A DNA stretch of 64,000 nucleotides from Paracoccus aestuariivivens (lineage in GTDB: Bacteria > Pseudomonadota > Alphaproteobacteria > Rhodobacterales > Rhodobacteraceae): assembly GCF_009711225.1 (NCBI RefSeq), contig NZ_WMIE01000004.1:1-64000 (forward strand), written 5' to 3'. A program made the position numbers and the translations under genes. Shown here piece by piece: positions 34,393 to 43,047 of the stretch. Every line of letters begins with the position of its first letter. Within the stretch, counting starts at the first letter, position 1. The notes beneath the pieces were generated by a model. That model did no database searches. It had not been told where the DNA came from and saw nothing but the letters and a program-made list of their open reading frames with translations.

Positions 34393-35900
34393 CCACTACT
34401 GCAAGCGAGATCCTTATTCTGGATGGAGAACCGGTCAAAGCGGGACGTGTCGGGAAGCTGACAGCAGACCTTGGCAGCGAAGCCGACTCCGTTCCATTCA
34501 CCCTGCTGGATTGCCATGACGGGTCGATCCGGCAGACCGGACAGGTGCTGATCGAAGCCGGACCGAAATTGATGCTGTACCGCAACAATGAGGTTCTGAC
34601 GCAGTCTGCAAAGCGGGCGGGCGACTTTGTCGCCGATCTGGCCGAGGGGCCGGTGAAAAGCGCGCTGAACGAGACATCGCCGCTGCGCTGCCTGTTGCCG
34701 GTGGGTTCCGGTACGCTGAGCCGCTCGCAGATCGCGCTGCTAGATAAGGAAGGCAAGACACACGCCCGCGCCGATTTGGTGGTCCTGCATCCGGCTGGTC
34801 AGGATCGAGCGGTAACGCTGGCGTCACTGCACGGGCTGCGCGGCTACGGCAAATCCTTTGCAGCCCTATCGGCGCATCTGCGGGGCGCTGGCACGGCGGA
34901 TCATGCTATTCCGGATCTGGTCGGGATGCTGTTTCCCGAGCATAAACCCTATGATCCCAAGCCTGAAACCGCCATGACGCCAGAGCAGACAGCCTATGAC
35001 GCGGCAAATGACATCATCCGGACCTATCTGACCGTCGCGCGCCAGAACGAAGGCGGGATCATAGCCGATCTCGACAGCGAGTTTCTGCATGATTACCGCG
35101 TGGCACTGCGCAAGATGCGCTCGGTCGTCAGCCTATTCCGTGATGTCTACGACGAGGCGCAGACTGCGGCGCTGAAACGCGACCTCTCGGACCTGATGGC
35201 TCCGACCGGCAGATTGCGCGATCTGGACGTCTATCTTCTGGAACGCGGAACCTATCGCGATCTGCTGCCCGAGGCGCTGCATGACGGGCTGGCCTTGATG
35301 TTCGACATCTTCAAACGCGAAAGGCGACGCGAGCACAGGAAGCTGGTCAAACGATTGCAGGATGCGGATTACGCCGCCCAGATCAAGGCACTGGAAAACC
35401 TGTTCCCCAACGAGGCAGGCCCTTCGCGCGGTCCTGATGCGGAACATCCGGCCTTCGATTATGCCTGCGGCCTGATCTGGAAACGCTATCGCAAGGTCTG
35501 CAAGATTGCGGCCGGAATCAACGACGACACACCGGATTCCGAGGTGCACGAGTTGCGGATCAACTGCAAGAAGCTGCGATACCTCATGGAATTGTTCGCG
35601 CCGCTGTTCCCGCGTGGGCGGCTGAAATCGCTGCTTTCTCCGTTGAAGGAACTGCAGGAAAATCTGGGGCTGTTCAACGATTACTCGGTCCAGCAGGTTG
35701 CTATGCAAGACTTCCTGATCCGCCACCCGTTGAAAGGACAGGACGGGCTGGCCATGGCGACAAGCATCGGGGCCTTGATCGCGATCCTGCACCAGCGTCA
35801 GATGCAAGAACGTGCCCGCGTGGTGTCCAGTTTCGAACATTTCGACAGTCCGGCCATCCGGCAGGAATTCGCCAATCTGTTCCGCAGGAAAGGAGCCTGA
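34389..35900 (+). CDS. CHAD-domain protein with degenerate N-terminal CYTH-like domain
   Basis: A 503-residue protein with a GTG start overlapping the previous stop. Residues about 200-500 are a CHAD domain: the two conserved repeats appear as FLHDYRVALRKMRS (His234) and VHELRINCKKLRY. The Lys/Arg-rich helices would bind polyphosphate. Residues 1-190 recall a CYTH fold (LLDCHDGSIRQTGQ) but lack the EIERKF start, so they are probably inactive. CHAD proteins bind inorganic polyphosphate and localise to its granules (established for the family). The next gene, ParA, starts one base after the stop. Confidence 0.85.
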   Translation: MTTTASEILILDGEPVKAGRVGKLTADLGSEADSVPFTLLDCHDGSIRQTGQVLIEAGPKLMLYRNNEVLTQSAKRAGDFVADLAEGPVKSALNETSPLRCLLPVGSGTLSRSQIALLDKEGKTHARADLVVLHPAGQDRAVTLASLHGLRGYGKSFAALSAHLRGAGTADHAIPDLVGMLFPEHKPYDPKPETAMTPEQTAYDAANDIIRTYLTVARQNEGGIIADLDSEFLHDYRVALRKMRSVVSLFRDVYDEAQTAALKRDLSDLMAPTGRLRDLDVYLLERGTYRDLLPEALHDGLALMFDIFKRERRREHRKLVKRLQDADYAAQIKALENLFPNEAGPSRGPDAEHPAFDYACGLIWKRYRKVCKIAAGINDDTPDSEVHELRINCKKLRYLMELFAPLFPRGRLKSLLSPLKELQENLGLFNDYSVQQVAMQDFLIRHPLKGQDGLAMATSIGALIAILHQRQMQERARVVSSFEHFDSPAIRQEFANLFRRKGA

Positions 35901-35901
35901 T

Positions 35902-36663
35902 GTGAAGATTATCGCTTGTTACAGCAACAAGGGCGGCGTGGGCAAAACGGCGACTGCGGTGAATCTGGCCTACGCCTTTGCCAAGGCGGGCGCACGCGTC
36001 CTGCTTTGCGATCTTGATCCGCAAGGGGCGTCGGGTTTCTACTTCCGCATGAAGCCTTCGAAGCGGTTGCTGGACGAGGCGTTTTTCAAGGATGTCGAGC
36101 GTTTTGCCAAAGCCATCCGTGGTAGCGACTTCGATAATCTGGACATTCTGCCCGCGAACCTGACCTTCCGTGATTTCGACATTTACCTGTCACGGATGAA
36201 GCACGGCAATGCACGGTTGGGAAAATCGCTGAAAGGTGTCGCGAGCGATTACGACATCGTCCTGCTCGATTGCCCGCCGAATATCTCGATGCTGGCCGAG
36301 AACGTGTTTCAGGCCGCCGATCACATTATTGTCCCGGTGATTCCGACGACCCTTTCAGAGCGCACCTTCGAACAGCTTCTGGATTTCATCGACGAGCAGG
36401 CCAAGTCCGACAGGAAGAAGATCGTCGCCTTTTTCTCGATGGTGCAGAAGCAGAAAACCCTGCATGTCGAAACGATGGCGCGGATGCGCGACACCTATCC
36501 CGAACGCTTCATTTCCGCCGAGGTGCCATTCTCGACCGACATCGAGCGTATGGGGACGCATCGCGCCCCTGTCGCGACCTTCGCTGCCGCGCGTCCGTCA
36601 GCCAAAGCCTATGACGACGTTTATCGCGAGTTGAGGGAACACATGGACAAAGAGGGAAAATGA
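35902..36663 (+). CDS. ParA/MinD-family ATPase
   Basis: A 253-residue ATPase. The deviant Walker A motif is NKGGVGKTATAV (Lys10 and Lys15). Asp39 sits in LCDLDPQGASG, and the Walker B in DIVLLDCPPNIS. The start is a GTG at 35902 behind AAAGGAGC. A ParB gene is absent, so this is an orphan ParA as found in cargo-positioning systems. Its stop overlaps the CYTH start by four bases. It may use the nucleoid as a track to space CHAD-bound granules, with the ribbon-helix-helix-like protein as adaptor (inference). Confidence 0.85.
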   Translation: MKIIACYSNKGGVGKTATAVNLAYAFAKAGARVLLCDLDPQGASGFYFRMKPSKRLLDEAFFKDVERFAKAIRGSDFDNLDILPANLTFRDFDIYLSRMKHGNARLGKSLKGVASDYDIVLLDCPPNISMLAENVFQAADHIIVPVIPTTLSERTFEQLLDFIDEQAKSDRKKIVAFFSMVQKQKTLHVETMARMRDTYPERFISAEVPFSTDIERMGTHRAPVATFAAARPSAKAYDDVYRELREHMDKEGK

Positions 36664-37157
36664 CCGACCGACCGCTGGAAATCGAGCGCAAGTTCCTGCT
36701 GCGCAAGTTGCCCGATCTGGAACACGTCCCTTCGGTCGAAATACGGCAAGGCTACATCACCGCACCGCAGGACACGACCGAGGTCCGGCTTCGGCAGTCG
36801 GGAGAAGGTCACTTCCTGTCCGTCAAAGGCGGCGCGGGGCTGGTGCGCTCCGAACGTGAGGTGACGATCTCGGCCCAGCAGTTCCAATTGCTTTGGCCGG
36901 AAACCACGGGGCGGCGGATCGAAAAGACGCGCTACAAAGGCCAGCTTCCCGACGGCCTGACCTATGAATTGGACGTCTATGCCGGATCGCTGGAGCGGCT
37001 TTTTACGGTCGAGGTCGAGTTCCCCTCCGAAGCCAACGCGAATGCCTTTTCAGTGCCGGACTGGTTCGGCAAGGACGTGACTCTGGACAAACGATACCGC
37101 AACAAGTCGCTCGCGGTCGCGGATCATGAAACCATCAAGGCTCTCCTGAACGGATGA
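36660..37157 (+). CDS. CYTH-domain protein (inorganic triphosphatase-like)
   Basis: A 165-residue enzyme with a complete set of CYTH motifs: EIERKFLL, EVRLRQ, LSVKGG, EREV, IEKTRY, YELDVYAG and VEVEFPSE. These residues form the tunnel that binds two metals and triphosphate in bacterial CYTH proteins. It overlaps both neighbours by four bases, so it is translated with ParA and NUDIX. A second CYTH gene is divergent at 33525-34004. Tripolyphosphatase activity is the best guess; thiamine-triphosphatase-like or adenylate-cyclase-like roles cannot be ruled out. Confidence 0.88.
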   Translation: MTDRPLEIERKFLLRKLPDLEHVPSVEIRQGYITAPQDTTEVRLRQSGEGHFLSVKGGAGLVRSEREVTISAQQFQLLWPETTGRRIEKTRYKGQLPDGLTYELDVYAGSLERLFTVEVEFPSEANANAFSVPDWFGKDVTLDKRYRNKSLAVADHETIKALLNG

Positions 37158-37552
37158 AGAAACGGTATGGTGTCATCTGCTATCTTCCGGGCAAAAAACA
37201 GGACGAGGTGATCCTTGTCACCAGCCGGCGTAGCAAGAACTGGATCTTCCCCAAGGGCCGCAAAATTCCGGGCATGTCCGGCCCCGCTTCGGCCAGACGC
37301 GAAGCCTATGAGGAAGCCGGTCTGTTGGGTCGGATCGACAAGCGCATGAAGTTCCGGATCGCCACAAAGCAGGCCGGTGAAAAGGTCGAGTTGCTGCTTT
37401 ATGCGATGCGGGTGGACAAGCTGCTTAAACGTTGGCCCGAGGCGCGCCAGCGCTCGCGCCTCGTCATCTCGCGCAGCAAGGCCGAAAAGCTGCTGGATTG
37501 CCCTGATACCAGTCTTGCGCTGAAGAAAGTTCTGGGCAGAAACAAGCGTTGA
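37154..37552 (+). CDS. NUDIX hydrolase, diphosphoinositol-polyphosphate-phosphohydrolase-like
   Basis: A 132-residue NUDIX protein. The box reads G35-x5-Met41, then REAYEEAGL (Arg49, Glu50, Glu53, Glu54); the usual first Glu of GX5E is Met, while the catalytic REUXEE glutamates remain. WIFPKGRK before the box is typical of the diadenosine- and diphosphoinositol-polyphosphate group, whose members also cleave polyphosphate. It ends the operon and is convergent with the type I secretion genes. This suggests action on long or inositol-linked phosphates. Confidence 0.85.
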   Translation: MKKRYGVICYLPGKKQDEVILVTSRRSKNWIFPKGRKIPGMSGPASARREAYEEAGLLGRIDKRMKFRIATKQAGEKVELLLYAMRVDKLLKRWPEARQRSRLVISRSKAEKLLDCPDTSLALKKVLGRNKR

Positions 37553-37661
37553 ACACAATGGCACTTGCGACCGGCCCGACCAACGCAATCGCCATGTCAG
37601 GGTCGCTCGGTGCGCCTCCCATGTCGGTTGCAAGCGATAGCTGCGACCATCCGCACCAGTC

Positions 37662-38993
37662 CTAGTTCTCGCGGAATGCGCGGGACAGGCTGTCTTCGAT
37701 GGGCTTGACCAGATATTCGAAGAAGGTCCGGGCCGAGGTCTCGATCATCACTTCGGCGGGCATTCCGGGGGTTGGATGGAAGCCATGGACGCGCTCGAGT
37801 TCGGCGGCTGGCAAGGCGACGCGGGCGATGTAGATCTCGTGCCGGACCCCGTCCACCTCGGTCATAAGAGCATCGGCCGAGACATAGACCAATTGCCCCT
37901 GCAGAACCGGCGTCGTGCGCTGGTTCAGCGAGGTCAACCGGACCGCCGCATGCTGGCCGACTTCGACATCATCAATGTCCGAGCGCGAAATCTGGGACTC
38001 GACCACCAAGGGGGCGTCCTGCGGCAGGATTTCCACGATGGGTTTGCCTGCCTCGATCACGCCGCCTGCGGTGTGATAATACATCCGCACGATGGTACCA
38101 GCGACGGGCGAAAGGATTTCGGAGCGCTGCAAGACATCCTGCGCCTTCATCGATTGCTCGCGAACGCTGTCCAGATCGGCCTCGATCGACTGGCTTTCAT
38201 CCAGCGCGGTCTGACGATGCTGGTTCCGGGTCTGTTGGATCTCGCGCTCGGCCTTGCGGATGGCTTCCTCGGTTTCGGCGATCTGTGAGGTCAGTCGTTC
38301 GATCTGACCCTCGGCATCCGCGACGGCGCGTGCAAGGGTATTGACCTCGCTCCGCCGCACCAGACCGCGATCGAAAAGCTGGGTTTTGGTGTCGAAATCC
38401 TCTTTCAGCAGCGAAAGCTGGGTTTTCAGCGAGATCAACTGGCCGTTGAACCCGCTGATCCGGGAACGACCGGCGTTGATGTTGCTTTCCAGCAAGCCGA
38501 CCTCGCCTTCTTCCTTGGCGCGGGCAGCACGAAAGGCGGATAGCTGCTCGGTCATGATCGCGGCAAAGCTGGAGTCACTGACCTTTTCCTCAAGATAGCC
38601 GGAAAAGACCGGAGCATCCGCACCTTCATACTCGGCGTCCAGCCTTGCGCTGATGGCCTCCAGACGGGCGCGGCGCAGTTCCAGCTCACGCTGGTTCGCC
38701 TGCGCGGCGGTGCCATCCAGCCGGATCAGGACCTGCCCTTCGGTGATAAGGTCGCCCTCTCCCACCAGAATTTCATGGATGATGCCGCCTTCAAGGTGCT
38801 GGACAATCTTGTTGCGACCGGTGGCGACAAAGCTGCCCGGAGCCATGACTGCCGCAGCCAAAGGCGCACTGAAGGCCCAAACTCCGAAGCCGCCCAGAGC
38901 CACGACCATAAGGGAAAGCCCCACGATCAGATGCCCGCGGACCGAGCGGGGAACATTGGCGTAAAGTGCGGTATAATCCGAGTTCTGGGTCAT
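37662..38993 (-). CDS. Type I secretion membrane fusion protein (HlyD family)
   Basis: A 443-residue adaptor with a cytoplasmic N-tail, one helix (HLIVGLSLMVVALGGFGVWAF), lipoyl half-motif (QHLEGGIIHEILVGEGD), a long coiled-coil (about residues 110-300) rich in Glu, Gln and Arg, and a beta-barrel. PrtE/HlyD-type C-terminal sequence LVKPIEDSLSRAFREN ends it. The start at 38993 is four bases after the ATPase stop. It joins the inner-membrane ABC to an outer-membrane TolC-like channel not encoded here. Confidence 0.92.
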   Translation of the reverse strand: MTQNSDYTALYANVPRSVRGHLIVGLSLMVVALGGFGVWAFSAPLAAAVMAPGSFVATGRNKIVQHLEGGIIHEILVGEGDLITEGQVLIRLDGTAAQANQRELELRRARLEAISARLDAEYEGADAPVFSGYLEEKVSDSSFAAIMTEQLSAFRAARAKEEGEVGLLESNINAGRSRISGFNGQLISLKTQLSLLKEDFDTKTQLFDRGLVRRSEVNTLARAVADAEGQIERLTSQIAETEEAIRKAEREIQQTRNQHRQTALDESQSIEADLDSVREQSMKAQDVLQRSEILSPVAGTIVRMYYHTAGGVIEAGKPIVEILPQDAPLVVESQISRSDIDDVEVGQHAAVRLTSLNQRTTPVLQGQLVYVSADALMTEVDGVRHEIYIARVALPAAELERVHGFHPTPGMPAEVMIETSARTFFEYLVKPIEDSLSRAFREN

Positions 38994-38997
38994 GGTA

Positions 38998-40941
38998 TCA
39001 CCCTTGGCTCTGTGGTGGTGCCGGAGGCGTGGCGGGATGCGCGGGTGGCGGAGGCATCGGCATGCCCTCTTCGCTGCGGCTGAGTTGCGCCAGCTTTTCA
39101 AGCATCTGGTCGCGCGCGCCGAACATGGCGATCTGCCCGTCCGCCAGCAGCATGATATTGTCTACGTCGCGCAATAGCGAATGTTTCTGCGTCACCACGA
39201 TCATGGTGATCCGGTCTTTCTTGGCCAAGGCCATCGCGCGCGACAAGGCCCTATCCCCCGCCGTATCGAGGTTCGAGTTCGGCTCATCCAGCACCACCAG
39301 ACGCGGGTTGCCGAAAAAGGCCCGTGCCAGCCCGATGCGCTGCTTTTGCCCCCCGGACAAGGGCGAGCCGTCTGCCGCCACGATGGTTTCATATCCCTCG
39401 GGCAGCTTTGCGATCATGTCATGCACATCGGCCAGCACCGCAGCCTGATAGATGTCCTGATCGCTGGCATCGCTGCGCATACGGGCGATATTGGCTTTGA
39501 TCGTTCCGGGGAAAAGCTGTACGTCCTGCGGCAGATAACCGATGGATTGCCCCAATTGACGCTGGTCCCAGTTGCGCAGATCCATCAGGTCAAGGCGTAC
39601 GCTGCCCGATGTCGGCAGGATCGAGCCCACCAGCATCTTACCCAATGTGGTCTTGCCCGCGCTTGATTTTCCGACAATCGCCAAGGAAATTCCCGGCATC
39701 AGCGAGAAGGTGATCGAGTTCAGCACAACCCGTTTGGTTCCGTTCGGGACGTAGAGCAGCCGCTCGACATCCAAGCGACCCTCGGGGCGGGGCAATTGCA
39801 GGCGTTGCTGGTTCAGCGGTGATGCCTTGAGCAGCGAGGAAATCCGTCCGAAGGCCGAGCGTGACATCGAAACGCTGTTCCAGCCTTCGATCGCGCCCTC
39901 AATGGGGGCCAGCGCCCGGCCAGCGATGATGGACGCTGCGATCACCATGCCGCCGGTGATCTGGCCCTGCAGCGCCAGATTTGCACCCCAGCCCAGCAGG
40001 GTGATCTGGGTCAGAAGCCGCACTCCACGCGACAGTCCGGCAAAGACGATGTTGCGATCCTGGGCGCGGACCTGCGCCGCCATCGAACTGGCCGCATCGC
40101 GCCCCCAGATGTTGACCGCCTCGGGGATCATGGCCAATGCGTTGATGATCTGCGAATTGCGCGCCATCGAATCCAGATGCAGGTTGGCCCGGCTCAAATG
40201 GCGGTTCGCCTCGGCAAAGGGGGCGGCGGTCATGCGCTGGTTGATCAATGCGATGATCAGCAAAATGATCGCGGTGGTCAGTACGATCAGTCCCAGATGC
40301 GGATGCACCAGAAAGATCGCGAGCACGAAAACCGGAACGAAGGGCAGATCCAGCAGCGATAGCAACGTCCCCGAAACCAGAAAGCTACGCAATTGCTGCA
40401 AATCTCCAAGGGTCTGGTATTCCTGCCCGTTGCTTTGCAGTGATGCCCGCGCTGCCGCCGACAGGATCGGAGCCCCCAGCCGCGCAGACAGATCGACCGA
40501 ACTGCGCAGCAACATCCCGCGACGGATCGCGTCGAAGATGACCTGCAAAAGGACCGCACCCACGATGATGACGGTCAGCATGATCAGCGTGTCGATCGAG
40601 CGGCTGGTCAGCACCCGATCCGAGATCTGGAACAGGTAGATCGGAATCGCCAGCACCAGCAGATTGGTGACGCAACTGAACAGCAGCACCCCGGCGATAT
40701 TGGCCCAGATCTTGCGCAAACTGGCCTGCAAAGCGCCCGCAATATCGGGCTCGGATACGCGCTTGTGGAATGCCGTCCCGCCAGAGGCGGGCATCGCGGC
40801 GGGAAGGCGACCGGCTTCCTGATCGATGGTCGGGCCGGTACCCATCGGTTTGGCACTTGGCGGGCGCGATTTGTCACCCGGCAGATCAAGACGCAGGCGC
40901 GGTTCGCCCGTGCGGCTGTCAGTCGTACGATCCTGAGTCAT
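38998..40941 (-). CDS. Type I secretion ABC transporter, permease/ATPase (PrtD-like)
   Basis: A 647-residue exporter: a variable N-tail of about 75 residues, a six-helix membrane domain, and an ATPase with Walker A GKSSAGKTT, signature LSGGQKQRIGLARAF and Walker B LVVLDEPNSNLD. It lacks the cysteine-peptidase domain, as PrtD-type exporters do. It overlaps the preceding 664-residue protein gene by four bases and precedes the adaptor gene. It should export the two large acidic proteins encoded upstream in the operon. Confidence 0.93.
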   Translation of the reverse strand: MTQDRTTDSRTGEPRLRLDLPGDKSRPPSAKPMGTGPTIDQEAGRLPAAMPASGGTAFHKRVSEPDIAGALQASLRKIWANIAGVLLFSCVTNLLVLAIPIYLFQISDRVLTSRSIDTLIMLTVIIVGAVLLQVIFDAIRRGMLLRSSVDLSARLGAPILSAAARASLQSNGQEYQTLGDLQQLRSFLVSGTLLSLLDLPFVPVFVLAIFLVHPHLGLIVLTTAIILLIIALINQRMTAAPFAEANRHLSRANLHLDSMARNSQIINALAMIPEAVNIWGRDAASSMAAQVRAQDRNIVFAGLSRGVRLLTQITLLGWGANLALQGQITGGMVIAASIIAGRALAPIEGAIEGWNSVSMSRSAFGRISSLLKASPLNQQRLQLPRPEGRLDVERLLYVPNGTKRVVLNSITFSLMPGISLAIVGKSSAGKTTLGKMLVGSILPTSGSVRLDLMDLRNWDQRQLGQSIGYLPQDVQLFPGTIKANIARMRSDASDQDIYQAAVLADVHDMIAKLPEGYETIVAADGSPLSGGQKQRIGLARAFFGNPRLVVLDEPNSNLDTAGDRALSRAMALAKKDRITMIVVTQKHSLLRDVDNIMLLADGQIAMFGARDQMLEKLAQLSRSEEGMPMPPPPAHPATPPAPPQSQG

Positions 40942-42932
40942 GCGAGCACGGTTTCCATTACATCGCCGGGAACCGGCGCATCAGCGTTGATCGGCCGGAA
41001 GCCGTGATCGTCGTCATTGTCGGCAAGAAAGCCGTCAGCCAGAAACAACACAGCCTCGCTGGCCAATGCCGGCGGCCCCGCGGGCATGGCTGGCGCGTCA
41101 GGCGTCACCAACTCGGCCTGATGCAGCAACGCATCCGAGTAATGCTCTCCCGGCGTGTAAATTTTGGAATCGACTCCGAACTCGGAAATACTTGCGCTGT
41201 TCACCAGAACGTTCGAGCCTGCGACGACCTTGACCTCGGCCCCCGTACCCACGACTTCGTTACGGTAGACCTCGATCTGGTCCGAGTCCCCCAGCACATT
41301 GGTCTGGCGGATCATGTTGACCGATACCATATCGCCTTCGATATGCAGAACCCGCACGATGTCCCGACCAGAGAAGGCCGGATCGTTCAGGATCGACGCG
41401 GGGAGATTGACCTCGCCATTCCCTGCATCCCGCAGCATTGCGTCGATTGCGGCATTGGTGGCGGTGACACTATGAGAGCCGATCCGCGTGATACTGGTTT
41501 CGTTGTATAACAGGTTGTCGCCCGCACTGACCTGCGCGCCATCTACCCCGATTCCGATGCTGTCATTGTCCAGCATCACATTCGTCTGGATGATCGCGTT
41601 GAGATTGATCATGTATCCGTCGATGATGATCAGATCGAACTGAAATCCCAACTCGGCCAGCGAAACCTCGTTCATCGAACCGTTTTCGCCCATCAGCATC
41701 AACGTCTTGTCGGTATGCAGCGAAACCGTGGAGACGTCCCTGTCGGAAACGAAATTGTACTGATCGATCCAGTTGACGCAGATCAGGCTGCCTTCCAGCG
41801 TCGCGGTCAGCCAATATTGCGGCGCGTCTGCGTCGCCTCGTTGCTGAGGCATCGGGTTCGAGAAAATGCTATACGAGGCGAAGTTCAACGCATTGGTCGG
41901 AGTACCGTCGAAATTGGATGGCGACAGACCCAGTTGCGTGAAAATGGCGTCGTTGTCGCACCAGACATTGGTCTGGCTGATAATGGTGTAGCTATAGATG
42001 CCCTGCCCCGCCGCGATCACGGGGGCAGTGATCCATGCATCGTTGATGCTCGCCTGATTGAGCAGCAGATTGTTGCCATAGACCAGTTCGTGCTGGGCGA
42101 AATCGTCCTCGGTATCGCCGTCTTCGTCTTCGTCCTGCCGCTCCTGCCGGTAGGTCGGCATCAGGTCTTCGAAATCGGGACGCGCATTGGTCTGCTCGCC
42201 GTCAAAATATTGGCCCAGAACATCCTCGCCCCATCTTGTCGAAGCTTCCGCACCGCCGAAATCGCCGTCTGGCGCAGTGACGTCCCGAAACGCATGCGCC
42301 ACGGATAAAAAGGACACCCCGTCAGCGGGCAGATCGATGTCCAGATCGACGCCCAACTGTCCGGACTGTTGGCACAGCGATGCGAGCTGCTCGCCAGATT
42401 CGTCCGGTCCGAAATGCGTCGCGCTGCCGAACTGGTCATCATCGGAAAGCAATGTGGTCTGGTAGGTGACAGCCGCAACCGATCCGGGCGGAGGCATGGT
42501 CCATTCATATTCCGGCGTCGGAGGGTCGGGATCTGGGGGATCGGGGGGATCGGGATCCGGCGGATCGGTTGGCGGTGTCACATGCCAGTTGTGGTTCAGG
42601 AACCGCTCTGCCCGCTCGTTGAACGCTTCGGCTTGCGGCCGTCCGAACGAGACAGGATCACGAACCGGATTGATGAAGACATAGTCGGCCTCGGTCTGAA
42701 GCCCTTCCTGCACGGGCACCGGAGGTGTGTAGATCACCTCGGGATTGTAATCGGTGGGAATGCGCGGATGGTCCGTAACCAGATCCTTGGGCGTAATCGT
42801 GCCGGGATCGACATCGGGATTATCGGGGGTCAACTCGTCATAGTTGATCCGCAATCGCGCCACTTCATCCGTTAGGTGGAAAACGCCTATGAAATGCCAA
42901 ATCGCTTCGTCGACAGGGGAAATAAACAGCAT
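40938..42932 (-). CDS. Acidic repeat protein of type I secretion operon
   Basis: A 664-residue protein of unknown family. The N-terminus MLFISPVDEAIWHFIG has no signal peptide; a Pro/Asp-rich linker (DPPDPDPP type) spans about residues 125-150. The rest contains a degenerate repeat: QTNVxxDxDxI near residues 319, 447 and 541, each followed about 30 residues later by a GxNxLxNxASI stretch. The C-terminus is acidic and hydrophobic (FLADGFLADNDDD), suiting an uncleaved type I signal. The start at 42932 follows GAGGAAGG. It could be the exported protein or a factor for export of the Gly-rich one. Confidence 0.75.
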   Translation of the reverse strand: MLFISPVDEAIWHFIGVFHLTDEVARLRINYDELTPDNPDVDPGTITPKDLVTDHPRIPTDYNPEVIYTPPVPVQEGLQTEADYVFINPVRDPVSFGRPQAEAFNERAERFLNHNWHVTPPTDPPDPDPPDPPDPDPPTPEYEWTMPPPGSVAAVTYQTTLLSDDDQFGSATHFGPDESGEQLASLCQQSGQLGVDLDIDLPADGVSFLSVAHAFRDVTAPDGDFGGAEASTRWGEDVLGQYFDGEQTNARPDFEDLMPTYRQERQDEDEDGDTEDDFAQHELVYGNNLLLNQASINDAWITAPVIAAGQGIYSYTIISQTNVWCDNDAIFTQLGLSPSNFDGTPTNALNFASYSIFSNPMPQQRGDADAPQYWLTATLEGSLICVNWIDQYNFVSDRDVSTVSLHTDKTLMLMGENGSMNEVSLAELGFQFDLIIIDGYMINLNAIIQTNVMLDNDSIGIGVDGAQVSAGDNLLYNETSITRIGSHSVTATNAAIDAMLRDAGNGEVNLPASILNDPAFSGRDIVRVLHIEGDMVSVNMIRQTNVLGDSDQIEVYRNEVVGTGAEVKVVAGSNVLVNSASISEFGVDSKIYTPGEHYSDALLHQAELVTPDAPAMPAGPPALASEAVLFLADGFLADNDDDHGFRPINADAPVPGDVMETVLA

Positions 42933-42995
42933 GGTAACCACCTTCCTCGCCAATTCCTTCCCTCTGGGGCGGTCAGGCTGGCGTTGTTCAAATGC

Positions 42996-43024
42996 TTCCT
43001 GCGCGAAGAGACTCCGCGCAGGAA
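42996..43024 (-). terminator. Perfect 10-bp hairpin between two operon genes
   Basis: TTCCTGCGCG (42996-43005) and CGCGCAGGAA (43015-43024) form a perfect stem with a nine-base loop, 23 bases after the stop of the Gly-rich gene. There is no long T-run, so it is better read as an attenuator or 3'-end stabiliser giving more of the Gly-rich protein than of downstream products. Confidence 0.55.
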
Positions 43025-43047
43025 TTCGTTGCTAGAAAGCGTCGCGC

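Noticed and set aside
37553..37661. Inverted TTGCGACC/GGTTGCAA as a terminator between NUDIX and secretion genes
   Set aside because: The arms are about 50 bases apart with one mismatch, and no T-run follows.
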